The notes under the pieces are model-generated. The model worked only from the letters and a program-made list of their open reading frames with translations, made no database searches and was not told the origin of the DNA. DNA of 64,000 bases from Phytohabitans flavus (GTDB lineage Bacteria > Actinomycetota > Actinomycetes > Mycobacteriales > Micromonosporaceae), in assembly GCF_011764545.1 (NCBI RefSeq), contig NZ_AP022870.1, forward strand, positions 3,146,001-3,210,000, read 5' to 3'. Positions 28,909 through 37,296 of this stretch are shown piece by piece (the first letter of the stretch is position 1; the number at the start of each line of letters is the position of its first letter). A program made the position numbers and the translations under genes.

Positions 28909-29919
28909 TCAAGCGACGATGAGCGACTTCAGGCCGGTCTGCGCCGCCGTCGTCTCGAACGCCTTGGTGATGTCCGTGAGGTCGAACCGGTGGCTGACCA
29001 GCGGAGCGATGTCGACCACGCCGAACCTCAGCAGCCGCAGCGCGGTACTGAAGTCGTGCGGGATGAAGTCGTGGCTTCCGTTGATCTGCACCTGGTCGTA
29101 GTGCGGGATGTCGGGGTTCACCGCGATGGTGCCCTTGGGATGGGTGCCGGCGAACAGGTTGACCGTCGCGTCCTTGGCCGCCATCGTCAGCGCCGTCTGG
29201 ATGACCGACGGGATGCCGACGGTCACGATCACCGCGTCCGGCCCGTACCCGTCGGTCAGCTCGCGGATCTCGGCCGCACCGCCGTCGTCGTCGCCGGCCA
29301 CCACGACGTCGCGGGCGCCGCACGTGCGGGCGGCGTCGAGCCGGCCGGCGAGCCGGTCGAGCACGATCACCCGGGCACCACGGCTGGCCGCGACCTGGGT
29401 GTGCAGCAGCCCGATCGGGCCGGCACCGACGACGAGTACGTCGGCACCCAGCTCCACCGGGATCGCGCGGTGGGCGTTGAGCACGCAGGCGAGCGGCTCG
29501 CAGAAGCTCGCCGCCTCGAACGACACCGCGTCCGGCAGCCGCCGCAACTGCCGCAGCGGCATCGCGGTGAAGTCGGCGAAGCCGGCGATCGGGTACGAGA
29601 TCACGTTCTCGCAGAAGTTGGCCGCGCCGCGCTGGCACTGCCGGCAGACGCCGCACACCCCGCGCCAGTCGACCGCGACCCGGTCGCCGACCGCCCACGG
29701 CTCGGGCGAGTCCGGACCGAGCGCCTCGATGACGCCGGCGATCTCGTGACCCGGTGTCCACGGCGCCTTGGTGGCCTTGACGCCGGTGTAGCTGCGAATG
29801 TCGCTCGGGCACACGCCGGAGGCGTGGATCCGTACCAGGGCCTCACCGGCTTTCGGGCTGGGGTCGGGGACCTCTTCGACCCGCAGGTCGCCCTCTCCGT
29901 ACAACCGGGCCGCTCTCAC
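28909..29919 (-). CDS. Zinc-dependent alcohol/polyol dehydrogenase (MDR family)
   Basis: A 336-residue medium-chain dehydrogenase: catalytic zinc in SGVCPSDIRSY and PGHEIAG, structural zinc cluster CGVCRQCQRGAANFC, NAD loop VLVVGAGPIGLLH. It differs from the paralogue downstream by about 25 residues in length and in loop sequences, so the two probably catalyse separate steps. Starts 46 bases after the amidohydrolase stop and ends 28 bases before the aldolase. Confidence 0.9.
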   Translation of the reverse strand: MRAARLYGEGDLRVEEVPDPSPKAGEALVRIHASGVCPSDIRSYTGVKATKAPWTPGHEIAGVIEALGPDSPEPWAVGDRVAVDWRGVCGVCRQCQRGAANFCENVISYPIAGFADFTAMPLRQLRRLPDAVSFEAASFCEPLACVLNAHRAIPVELGADVLVVGAGPIGLLHTQVAASRGARVIVLDRLAGRLDAARTCGARDVVVAGDDDGGAAEIRELTDGYGPDAVIVTVGIPSVIQTALTMAAKDATVNLFAGTHPKGTIAVNPDIPHYDQVQINGSHDFIPHDFSTALRLLRFGVVDIAPLVSHRFDLTDITKAFETTAAQTGLKSLIVA

Positions 29920-29965
29920 CGCATCGGTTCCTTCCGCTTCGCTGTCTCGCTGTGGTCGCGGGCGG

Positions 29966-30934
29966 TCATGCCCGCGAAATCGTGATTTCTGAACGGGTGT
30001 CGAGGCCGAGCAGTGCGCGCGCGTTCGCGCCGAGCCCGGCCACGCCGCCGACCTCGGCGAACGTGTCCAGCCGCCGGAGCTCCTCGCGGACGTCCGCTTC
30101 GTCGACGAACGGGTAGTCGGTGCCCAGCACCACCCGGTCGGCGGGTGCGACGTTGAGCAGGGCGCCGAGCCCCGCCCCGCTGCCCGACAGCGCCGAGTCG
30201 TAGCGCAGCCGGGCCATCGTCGCGATCACGCCGTCGATCCGCGCCAGCTCGGGGAGCGGCTCAGCGATCTCCAGCCGGCGCGAGATGTAGGGCAGCACAC
30301 CGCCGCAGTGCGAAAAGATCCAAGAGATCCGCGGGTACCTGTCGACGGCACCCGAGAGCATCAGGTTCATCAGCGACCGGCTCGTGTCGAAGACGTACTC
30401 CAGCAACGACGGGCGCAGCTGGATGGCACCCTCGGCCCACCACGGCGGCAGCGTCGGGTGGACGTGCACGATCGCATCCATCGCGTCGAGCTCGGCGAGC
30501 AGCGGGTCGAAGGCCGGGTCGCCCAGGTAGCGGCCGCCGTAGTTGGACAGCAGGCTGACGCCCGCGAAGCCGGCCACCCCGGCGAGCCGCTGCACCTCGG
30601 CGACCGCGGCGACCGCCGAGGGCAGCGGCACCGCGGCGAACGCGAGGAACCGCCCGCCCGCGCCGAGGACCAGATCGGCCAGCTCGTCGTTCGTGTCCCG
30701 TACCAGAGCGGTGGTGAAATCCTGGTCGCCGAAGTAGTAGCCCGGCGAGGCGGTGGAGACGGCGGCGACCGCGATGCCGAGAGCGTCCATCGCCGCCAGT
30801 GACCGGGCCCGGTCCCAGGTGGGAAACGGGATCCCGGGCTGGGCTTGCACGCCGATCGCGGTGAGCCGCTCGGCGTAGCTCGTCGAGATGGCGTGCTGGT
30901 GGAGGTCGACCGGTCCCGGCGGAAACACCGTCAT
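29966..30934 (-). CDS. Amidohydrolase-2 family metal-dependent hydrolase/decarboxylase
   Basis: A 322-residue TIM-barrel protein of the amidohydrolase-related (ACMSD-like) group. Metal ligands: DLHQHAIS near residue 10, IVHVHPTLPP, SHCGGVLPY and the Asp of VLGTDYPF. Members decarboxylate aromatic acids or hydrolyse lactones and amides. The frame extends far upstream, but the ATG at 30934, overlapping the esterase stop by 4 bases, is the only start giving a normal N-terminus. It adds an unusual step to a sugar-like operon. Confidence 0.88.
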   Translation of the reverse strand: MTVFPPGPVDLHQHAISTSYAERLTAIGVQAQPGIPFPTWDRARSLAAMDALGIAVAAVSTASPGYYFGDQDFTTALVRDTNDELADLVLGAGGRFLAFAAVPLPSAVAAVAEVQRLAGVAGFAGVSLLSNYGGRYLGDPAFDPLLAELDAMDAIVHVHPTLPPWWAEGAIQLRPSLLEYVFDTSRSLMNLMLSGAVDRYPRISWIFSHCGGVLPYISRRLEIAEPLPELARIDGVIATMARLRYDSALSGSGAGLGALLNVAPADRVVLGTDYPFVDEADVREELRRLDTFAEVGGVAGLGANARALLGLDTRSEITISRA

Positions 30935-31887
30935 AGCGCGCGTACCTCGCGGATCACGCGCAGCTGGTCCTCGGGGCCGCCGCCTTCGTGCCCGTTGAAC
31001 TCCCACACCGTCATCCGCTTGTCGCCGGCGTAGTCGTTGTGCACCGCGAACACGGTCGACGGCGGCGCGACGAGGTCGGCGAGGCCGACACAGAAGGAGG
31101 CCGGGCACCGCCCTCGGCGGGCGAAGTACACGGCGTCGAAGTAGCCCAGCGTGGCGAACGCCCGATCCGCCTTGGTGCGGTGCATCGCGAGCCAGCGCTT
31201 CAGCTCGCCGAGCGGCCCCTGCTCGGTCACCCGCAGCGCCCGGCGGAACGCGGACAGGAAGGTGACGTGCGGCGCGAGCCACGCCAGGTCGTCGCGGAGG
31301 CCGCCGACCACGACCGACAGCGCACCACCCTGGCTGCGTCCGGTCGCGACGATCCGGTCGGGGTCGATACCGTCGACGCCCTTGGCGACGTCGACGAACC
31401 TGTACGCGTCGACGTAGAGCCGCCGGTAGTAGTACCGGTCGGCGTCCAGGATGCCGCGGGTCAGGTGGCCGGGGTTCGCCGGCGGCGTCTCCGCCGGGTC
31501 CGGCGTATCCCCGGTCCGCCAGCTGCTGCCCTGCCCGCGGGTGTCCATGATGAAGTGGGCGAACCCGGCCGAGGCGTACGCCAGCGACTCGACCGGCAGC
31601 CCGCGCCCACCGCCGTAGCCGATGTACTCCACGACCGCGGGCAGCGGCCCGGCGGCCCCGGCCGGTTTGATCAGCCAACCTTTCACCCGCGCGCCGTCGT
31701 AGCCGCCGAACTCGACGTCGAAGACGTCCAGGGTCGTGAGCTCTTGGTCTACCTTGGTGATCCTCGCGTCCAGCGGAAACGCCGCCTGCTCCGCCAGCGT
31801 GCGCCGCCAGAACTCGTCGAAGTCGGCCGGCTCGGGCTCCTCGTAGTGGAATTGGCGCAGCTCGGCGAGGGGCAGGTCGACATGCAT
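30931..31887 (-). CDS. Acetyl xylan esterase / cephalosporin-C deacetylase family
   Basis: A 318-residue carbohydrate esterase (AXE1 type, CE7), the normal length for the family. The nucleophile Ser lies in ATGRSQGGALS (GRSQGG is diagnostic), the RGQG oxyanion motif is in DTRGQGSSW, and the late EFNGHEGGG holds the His. CE7 enzymes remove acetyl groups from short sugars in the cytoplasm; no signal peptide is present. It overlaps the amidohydrolase by 4 bases. Suggests the imported compound is acetylated. Confidence 0.92.
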   Translation of the reverse strand: MHVDLPLAELRQFHYEEPEPADFDEFWRRTLAEQAAFPLDARITKVDQELTTLDVFDVEFGGYDGARVKGWLIKPAGAAGPLPAVVEYIGYGGGRGLPVESLAYASAGFAHFIMDTRGQGSSWRTGDTPDPAETPPANPGHLTRGILDADRYYYRRLYVDAYRFVDVAKGVDGIDPDRIVATGRSQGGALSVVVGGLRDDLAWLAPHVTFLSAFRRALRVTEQGPLGELKRWLAMHRTKADRAFATLGYFDAVYFARRGRCPASFCVGLADLVAPPSTVFAVHNDYAGDKRMTVWEFNGHEGGGPEDQLRVIREVRAL

Positions 31888-31888
31888 C

Positions 31889-32542
31889 TCAGGCGAGCTC
31901 CGCGTAGGCGCGGTAGTTGGCCGAACCGGGTCCGGCCGCGCGGTTCTTCAGCAGCGCCGGGCTGCTGTACACCGCCGAGCTCGGCTCGTAGTCGGGCAGC
32001 GGCGGCCGCTCGGTCTGCTCGGCCTCGGCGATGAACTCGAGCACCCCGGCCAGGAACGCCGGCAGGTCGTTGGGCAGCTGTGCGGTGAGCAGCTTGCCGT
32101 CGCGGACCACGGGCTCGTCGAGCCAGATCGCCCCCGCGTGCCGTACGTCGTCCTTGATGGTGGCCACCGACGTGGCCCGGCGGCCCTTGACGACATCGGC
32201 GGTGGCGAGCAGCCATCCGGCGTGGCAGATCGCGGCGACCGGCTTCTCCTCGGCCACGCTCGCCTTGACGAAGTCGACCATCGCCTTGTTGCGCCGCAGG
32301 TACTCCGGAGAGAACCCGCCGGGCACCACAACGGCGTCGAAGTGCTCCGGTGTGACCTCGTCGATCGCCACCTCGGCGACCGCGGGGTACCCGAGCTTGC
32401 TCGCGTAGACCTCGCCCCGGACAGGCCCGACGATCACGACGGTCGCGCCGGCCTCCCTCAGCCGGAGCACCGGGTACCACAGCTCCAGCTCCTGGTACAG
32501 GTTTTCGCACAGTACAGCCACGCGGGCCTGGGAAACGTCCAC
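31889..32542 (-). CDS. DJ-1/PfpI-family protein with intact nucleophile
   Basis: A 217-residue DJ-1/PfpI fold protein. The N-terminal VAVLCENLYQELELWYPV includes the family Glu, and the nucleophile Cys sits in AAICHAGWLL near residue 110 as expected; VVVPGGFSPEYL precedes it. Members are amidases, glyoxalases, hydratases or redox sensors. Its first 35 residues are very similar to the short paralogue at 33628, which lacks the Cys. Role in the pathway unknown. Confidence 0.85.
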   Translation of the reverse strand: MDVSQARVAVLCENLYQELELWYPVLRLREAGATVVIVGPVRGEVYASKLGYPAVAEVAIDEVTPEHFDAVVVPGGFSPEYLRRNKAMVDFVKASVAEEKPVAAICHAGWLLATADVVKGRRATSVATIKDDVRHAGAIWLDEPVVRDGKLLTAQLPNDLPAFLAGVLEFIAEAEQTERPPLPDYEPSSAVYSSPALLKNRAAGPGSANYRAYAELA

Positions 32543-32559
32543 GGTTGACCTGCTCTCTG

Positions 32560-33618
32560 CTACGCGGCGACGGGGTCGGGTACATCGATCGAGAAGATCC
32601 GGCGCGGGTTGTCCACCATGATCTTCTTAAGCTGTTCGTCGGTGACGCCTTTGGACTTCAGCCGAGGGACCCAGCTCGTGAACATGTAGCTCAGGTCGAC
32701 CTTCTCGTTGAGCAGCTGCGGGTCGATCTCGGTGACGCCGGCGCGGGGGTTCATGAACCACCGGTCGAACGACAGCGTGATCTGGTCGCCGTAGCCCGCG
32801 TCGAACAGCTCGACCAAGGCGACGGCCATCGCCTCGTCAAGCTCCTCCGCGCTGCTGATCCGCCACGGGATGCCGACGTGGTCGAGCTGCACGTTGGCAC
32901 CCATGTCGAGCACCTCGCGCATCGCACCGAGCTGCGGCGGTACGAACGCGTGCCCCAGGATCACCTTGCCCGGATCCATCCCCTCTTCGACGAGGATCTC
33001 CAGCTGCTCGCGGAGCGGGTTGGTGACGTCGAAGTCCATCGGGTCGATGTGGGTGTTGATCGCGCAGCCGACCTGGGTCGCCGCGTGGGCGGCCGCGCGG
33101 ATCACGCGGTCCTCGATCTCGTGGATGTGGCGGCCGTTGGGGCCGAGCGGGCTCGGCTTGGGCGTGACGCTCTCCTGGCCGGTGGCAATCTTTATCGCGC
33201 CCGCCTTGTACGGCGTCTTGTGCCAGGCGAACACCATGCCGACGGTGAGGTCGCTGACGAAGAAGTCGGTCAGTTCCTCCACCGTCTGCCGCCGCCAGTA
33301 GTACGGGATGCCCATCCGCTCGGGGAAGAAGCCGGTGATGGCGATGACGTTCATGCCGGTCTTCACCGCGACGTCGGCCATGAACTTCGGGTACCGCCCC
33401 ACCTCCGGCGGGGTCATGTCGACGATCGTCCCGTAGCCGTGGTTCTCCTTGCCCCGGCGGACCTGCTTGGCGACGAAGTCGACCGCCGCGTCGTAGTCCA
33501 GGGCCGCCCGGGGATCGAGCTCGGCGCCCGGGTAGCCGTAGAGCAGGTGCTCGTGCGACAGCATCAGCCCGGACTGTTCGGCCGGAACGTCGCCCAGCAC
33601 GGTACGCAAGACCTTCAT
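32560..33618 (-). CDS. Phosphotriesterase-family lactonase-like hydrolase
   Basis: A 352-residue binuclear metal hydrolase: HEH in LMLSHEHLL (residues 22-24), Lys carbamate candidate in GAIKIATG, metal His in INTHIDPM and ILGHAFVPP, and the last Asp in LSFDRWFMN. It is longer than the paralogue at 8530 and closer to PTE-like lactonases, which open sugar lactones formed by dehydrogenases such as the Gfo/Idh or MDR proteins here. Spaced 17 bases from the DJ-1 gene downstream. Confidence 0.88.
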   Translation of the reverse strand: MKVLRTVLGDVPAEQSGLMLSHEHLLYGYPGAELDPRAALDYDAAVDFVAKQVRRGKENHGYGTIVDMTPPEVGRYPKFMADVAVKTGMNVIAITGFFPERMGIPYYWRRQTVEELTDFFVSDLTVGMVFAWHKTPYKAGAIKIATGQESVTPKPSPLGPNGRHIHEIEDRVIRAAAHAATQVGCAINTHIDPMDFDVTNPLREQLEILVEEGMDPGKVILGHAFVPPQLGAMREVLDMGANVQLDHVGIPWRISSAEELDEAMAVALVELFDAGYGDQITLSFDRWFMNPRAGVTEIDPQLLNEKVDLSYMFTSWVPRLKSKGVTDEQLKKIMVDNPRRIFSIDVPDPVAA

Positions 33619-33627
33619 GCCCTCACC

Positions 33628-34032
33628 TCACTGGGACAGATCGGAAACCAGGGCACGCATCAGCTCCGGTAGCGCGTCGGCCGAAGCGAACCGCCGCGCA
33701 CCGGCTGCCGCGATCTCGCCGGCGGTTCCGATGGTGTAGATCGGTTTGGCATCCGCCTCGGCCGCGCGCAGCAACGCCGTCTGCGCGTCGGAGAGCGCGG
33801 GGACCCCGGTCACCGTGCCTGCGACGACAACCGCGTCGAACCGGCTCGGCTCGGTGTCCTGGCCGACCGGAATCAGCGGGTAGCCGAGATGGCTGTCGAC
33901 TCCCGAGGGGGCGGAGGTCACGACGGCGACGTCGGCCCCGGCCTCGCGCGCCCGCAGCACCGGGTACCACAGCTCGAGTTCCTGATACCCCTCACCGGCG
34001 AGCACGGCGATGGTCCTTCCGGTCAGCGACAT
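33628..34032 (-). CDS. Short DJ-1/PfpI-like protein lacking the catalytic cysteine
   Basis: A 134-residue protein that begins like the full-length DJ-1 gene two positions away (YQELELWYPVLR is shared exactly) but is about 80 residues shorter. At the nucleophile elbow it reads PIYTIGTAGEIA where the paralogue has PVAAICHAGWLL, so Cys is replaced and catalysis by the normal mechanism is unlikely. It may be a binding or regulatory partner, or a heterodimer subunit. The operator-like site 34072-34082 lies 40 bases upstream. Confidence 0.75.
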   Translation of the reverse strand: MSLTGRTIAVLAGEGYQELELWYPVLRAREAGADVAVVTSAPSGVDSHLGYPLIPVGQDTEPSRFDAVVVAGTVTGVPALSDAQTALLRAAEADAKPIYTIGTAGEIAAAGARRFASADALPELMRALVSDLSQ

Positions 34033-34071
34033 GCGCTACTCCTCAGCGGGTTTGGAAGTCCGGTTGTCCAC

Positions 34072-34082
34072 TTGCCTGACAA
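34072..34082. promoter_or_regulatory. Operator-like site, FadR-type GntR consensus
   Basis: TTGCCTGACAA fits the TNGTNNNACNA pattern of FadR-subfamily sites except for one base, and matches 10 of 11 bases of the perfect site at 35388-35398. Located 40 bases upstream of the short DJ-1 gene start. Confidence 0.6.
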
Positions 34083-34114
34083 GTTATCGAGCCGGCGCGC
34101 CGGGGCGCAAGGGA

Positions 34115-34537
34115 TCACTCGGCGGCGAGGACGGCACAACCGGCCTCGGCACAGGCCAGATCCACCGACGGCGCCGCTCCGCTCACGCCGACCGCGCCGA
34201 TCACCTGGCCGCCCACCCGGATCGGCAAACCGCCGGGCAGCACCAGAATCCGGCCGCCCGCGGCATTGGCCATCCCCCAGTCCGCTCCGCCGGGCGCGGT
34301 GGCCTCGGCCCAGTTGTGGCTGGGCGCACCGAACGCCACCGCCGTGTACGCCTTGTCGACGGCGAGGCGGAACGCGACCGCGTTGGCGCCGTCCATCCTG
34401 GCGACCGCGACGGGATCGCCGGCCGGATCGGTCACCACGACCGCCATGGCGACCTGTCGGCCGGTGGCCTCGTCGATGACGGCCGCGACCACGCGCTGCG
34501 CGGTCTCGTAGTCGATTGTCGTGATCTGTCGAGACAT
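34115..34537 (-). CDS. GlcG/HbpS-type haem-degrading/accessory protein
   Basis: A 140-residue protein of the GlcG/HbpS fold: EIDYETAQRVV-type helix at the start (ITTIDYETAQRV), VVVTDPAGDPVAVARMDGA, and the late glycine-rich GGLPIRVGGQVIGAVGVSG. Proteins of this family accompany glycolate, propanediol or aromatic degradation genes and bind cofactors or small ligands, but the function is rarely known. No export signal, so it is cytoplasmic. Spaced 10 bases after the SDR gene, same operon. Confidence 0.85.
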   Translation of the reverse strand: MSRQITTIDYETAQRVVAAVIDEATGRQVAMAVVVTDPAGDPVAVARMDGANAVAFRLAVDKAYTAVAFGAPSHNWAEATAPGGADWGMANAAGGRILVLPGGLPIRVGGQVIGAVGVSGAAPSVDLACAEAGCAVLAAE

Positions 34538-34547
34538 GGGAAACCTT

Positions 34548-35294
34548 TCAGGAGGCCAGCAGGCCGCCGTCGACGACGAAGGACTGCCCGGTGATGTAGC
34601 CCGCCTCGCGCGACGCGAGGAACGCCATCAGGCCGGCGACGTCGTCGGGCTGCCCGAGGACGCCGCGCGGGATCCGTGCCACGAGATCGCGCTCGGCCTG
34701 AGCCCGGTCCTGGCCGACCCGCGCCCAGTACGGGTCGTTGAACGGCGTGTCGATCCAGCCCGGACACACGCAGTTGACGGAGACGCCGGCCGGTCCGAGC
34801 GCCACGGCGAGCGACCGCACCAGGGCGACGAGTCCGCCCTTGGAGGCCGCGTACGCGAACGATCCGCCACCACCGCGAAACGCCGCCGTGGACCCGGTCA
34901 GCACCACCCTCCCCGCACCCGATGCCGCCAGATGCGGGGCGGCGGACTGGGTGACGAGAAAGGGCGCGCGCAGGTTCAACGCCATGGTGCGGTCCCACTC
35001 GTCGACCGTGAAGTCGGCGAGTTCACGCTCGACGAGCAGGCCCGCGCAGACTACAACGGCGGTCAGCTCTCCGGTCAAGGCGAGCGCGGCGGACACCGAG
35101 GCGGCGGCGCCGTCGACGGCGGAGAGATCGGCACGCGAGATCGAGTACCGGTCCGATGGCTGGTCTGCCAACCCTTCGCGCGCGGCGTCGTCGGCGATGT
35201 CGCTGACGTGGACATGCCACCCAGCGCTCAGGAGGCGGCGCGCGACCGCGCGACCGATCCCCGTTGCTCCGCCTGCCACCAGGGCTGTCGGCAT
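34548..35294 (-). CDS. SDR-family NAD(P)-dependent oxidoreductase
   Basis: A 248-residue classical SDR: LVAGGATGIGRAVARR nucleotide loop, VVCAGLL, catalytic Ser in VLTGSTAAF, Tyr-x3-Lys in FAYAASKGG, and the closing GQSFVVDGGLLAS. First gene of the long leftward operon, so its promoter region (two operator-like sites at 35328-35398) probably drives much of the pathway. Substrate unknown; an alcohol of the imported sugar is likely. Confidence 0.9.
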   Translation of the reverse strand: MPTALVAGGATGIGRAVARRLLSAGWHVHVSDIADDAAREGLADQPSDRYSISRADLSAVDGAAASVSAALALTGELTAVVVCAGLLVERELADFTVDEWDRTMALNLRAPFLVTQSAAPHLAASGAGRVVLTGSTAAFRGGGGSFAYAASKGGLVALVRSLAVALGPAGVSVNCVCPGWIDTPFNDPYWARVGQDRAQAERDLVARIPRGVLGQPDDVAGLMAFLASREAGYITGQSFVVDGGLLAS

Positions 35295-35327
35295 ACGTCG
35301 TCTCCGTCCATCTCGGCGCTTGACCGG

Positions 35328-35346
35328 TTGTCTGGCTACCAGACAT
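35328..35346. promoter_or_regulatory. Operator-like inverted repeat, divergent promoter
   Basis: TTGTCTGG, CTA spacer, CCAGACAT: eight-base arms with one mismatch, 34 bases upstream of the SDR start. Same layout as 25588-25608. Sits between the leftward operon and the divergent C45 gene. Confidence 0.6.
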
Positions 35347-35387
35347 CGTGCTTAGATTGCCCGGCACTCGCAAGGGCCATCGTCCAC

Positions 35388-35398
35388 TTGTCTGACAA
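35388..35398. promoter_or_regulatory. Operator-like palindrome TTGTCTGACAA
   Basis: A perfect palindrome around the central T that fits the FadR-subfamily consensus TNGTNNNACNA exactly. It lies about 30 bases upstream of the C45 start and is the best copy in the window. Confidence 0.65.
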
Positions 35399-35426
35399 CC
35401 TGATGGCCTGGCATTCTGCAGAGAGG

Positions 35427-36527
35427 ATGTCCGTGACCGCATCGCACTCGTTCCCGCACTACCGGGTCAGCGGACCACCACGCGAGCGGGGCCGGACCTA
35501 CGGAGCCGTGGCGCGACGCGAGATCGAGAGTTCGATGGCCGGCTACGCCCGGGTCTTCGACCACTACCAGGGCTGGTCGTGGCCGGAGGTCCAGCGAAGG
35601 GCCCGCGGCTTCCTGCCGGTCATCACCGACTTCTCCCCCGCGATCGCCGAAGAGCTCGCCGGGATCGCCGAAGGCGCCAACGTCGAGATCGAGGATGTGG
35701 TGGCGCTCAACACACGCAGCGAGATGATGTTCGGCAGCGGCAGCTCGATCGAGGCGCTGGAGTGCACCTCCTTCTGCCTCACGCCGGAAGCGACGCGGAC
35801 CCGCACGCACATCGCCGGCCAGAACTGGGACTGGATCTCGCACGCGCGGCAGACCTCGGTGGTGCTGGAGGTGCACCGCGACGACGCCCCGGACTTCATG
35901 ACGGTCGTCGAGGCCGGCCTGCTGGCGAAGGTGGGCTTCAACTCCGCCGGGGTCGGGCTGTGCACCAACACACTGATCAGCAGCCACTCCGAGGGCGCCA
36001 CCGCCGTGCCGTACCACGTGCTGCTCCGGTCGGTGCTGGACAGCGACTCGGGCCGGCGAGCGGCCGACCGGATCACCGATGCGGACCGGGCGATCTCCGC
36101 CAACTACCTCATATTCGACCGGGACGGCTTCTGCGTCGACATCGAGACCACGCCGGTGGCCGGTGGCTTCCAGCGACTGTCACCGACCGGCGGTGTGTTG
36201 ACGCACGCCAACCACTTCCTGACCGCCGAACTAACCGAACGCGACGTCTACCTCGAACGCAAGAAGCACACCATTGATCGTTTGCGGGCGATCGACCAGC
36301 ATCTGCGCGGACGGCGCGAGCACACGATCGACTCACTCAAAGCCACGCTGGCGGACCACACATTCGAGCCGAACAGCGTATGTCAGCACCCCAACGCGAG
36401 CATGCCGGAGCCCGAGCGAACCTGTACTGTCGCGGGCATCATAATCGATGTCGAAGAGGGGGCACTACACGTCGCGCCGGGCAATCCGTGCACGACGCCG
36501 TGGTCGAAATACCATATTGGAATGTAG
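35427..36527 (+). CDS. C45-family acyltransferase/amidohydrolase (Ntn hydrolase)
   Basis: A 366-residue member of the C45 family, typified by acyl-CoA:6-aminopenicillanate acyltransferase, which self-cleaves to expose an N-terminal Cys. The Cys is seen in ALECTSFC at about residue 113, preceded by the family segment VVALNTRSEM and followed by GQNWDW; GFNSAGVGLCTN and VLTHANHF match the later core. Start: GAGAGG touches the ATG at 35427, so the GTG at 35433 (6-base spacing) is also possible. Divergent from the operon and flanked by operators. Likely hydrolyses or forms an amide on the pathway substrate. Confidence 0.88.
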   Translation: MSVTASHSFPHYRVSGPPRERGRTYGAVARREIESSMAGYARVFDHYQGWSWPEVQRRARGFLPVITDFSPAIAEELAGIAEGANVEIEDVVALNTRSEMMFGSGSSIEALECTSFCLTPEATRTRTHIAGQNWDWISHARQTSVVLEVHRDDAPDFMTVVEAGLLAKVGFNSAGVGLCTNTLISSHSEGATAVPYHVLLRSVLDSDSGRRAADRITDADRAISANYLIFDRDGFCVDIETTPVAGGFQRLSPTGGVLTHANHFLTAELTERDVYLERKKHTIDRLRAIDQHLRGRREHTIDSLKATLADHTFEPNSVCQHPNASMPEPERTCTVAGIIIDVEEGALHVAPGNPCTTPWSKYHIGM

Positions 36528-36558
36528 CTGTATCGGGCGCACTGAGTGGAGCGGGACA

Positions 36559-36575
36559 TTGCTGTCAGACAACCA
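36559..36575. promoter_or_regulatory. Operator-like site in front of the GntR gene
   Basis: CTGTCAGACAA (36562-36572) is the reverse of TTGTCTGACAG, one base off the TTGTCTGACAA palindrome. Placed about 20 bases before the GTG start, it suggests autoregulation. Confidence 0.55.
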
Positions 36576-36593
36576 GACCGGTACGGTGCTGCC

Positions 36594-37289
36594 GTGACCA
36601 TCAGGCCAGTGCAGCAGCGCCGCGCGTCGGAGGTAGTCCGCGCACAGCTCATCGAGCTGATCGAGACCGGCCACTACGCGGTCAACGACCGCCTCCCCTC
36701 GGAGGCGGAGCTGGCACAGTCGTTCTCGGTCAGCCGATCGGTCATCCGCGAAGCGCTGTACAGCCTCAACGCCCTCGGCCTGACCCGCTCGCACGCCGGC
36801 AAGGGCACCTTCGTCGCCTCCGCCCACCTCAGCTCCCGGCTGCTCATGGGTCGATACCTGCCGGCGCAGCTGGGCGAGATCCGTCGCGCGCTGGAGGTCC
36901 CCTCGGCCCGGTTGGCGGCCGAGCGGCGCACCGCGGCAGACCTGAAGAAGCTGCGGCTGCTCGTGCAGAGGTTCGGCGCGACGCCCGAGGCGAGCAAGCG
37001 GATCGAGATCGACGCCGACCTGCACCTCGGCATCGCGGCCGCGACGCGCAACCCGCTCTTCGAGCTCCTGGTCGGTGACCTGCGGCAGGTGCTACAGGAC
37101 CAGGCGTTGACATTGAGCAAGATCGAAGGACGCGCCCAGCAGGCCGACGCCGAGCACCAGCGCATCATCGAGGCGATCGAGGCCGGCGACGGCGCCGCCG
37201 CGGCCGCCGCCATGGAGGCCCACCTTGACTCGGTCGCGGCCCTGTCCGAGGACGGCGCCTCCGCCCGCAAGTCCCGCCGCGCACGCTAG
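36594..37289 (+). CDS. GntR-family regulator, FadR subfamily (FCD domain)
   Basis: A 231-residue regulator: winged helix with DRLPSEAELAQSFSVSRSVI, REALYSLNALGL and HAGKGTFV, then an all-helical FCD ligand domain (EIRRALEVPSARLAAERR, DADLHLGIAAATRNPLFELL, ending AMEAHLDSV). FCD proteins bind acids through a metal site; the D-x3-H (DADLHLGI) and later His residues are present. GTG at 36594 is preferred since the winged helix starts soon after. Candidate repressor of the whole operon via the TTGTCTGACAA-type sites. Confidence 0.9.
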   Translation: MTIRPVQQRRASEVVRAQLIELIETGHYAVNDRLPSEAELAQSFSVSRSVIREALYSLNALGLTRSHAGKGTFVASAHLSSRLLMGRYLPAQLGEIRRALEVPSARLAAERRTAADLKKLRLLVQRFGATPEASKRIEIDADLHLGIAAATRNPLFELLVGDLRQVLQDQALTLSKIEGRAQQADAEHQRIIEAIEAGDGAAAAAAMEAHLDSVAALSEDGASARKSRRAR

Positions 37290-37296
37290 GCACCGC

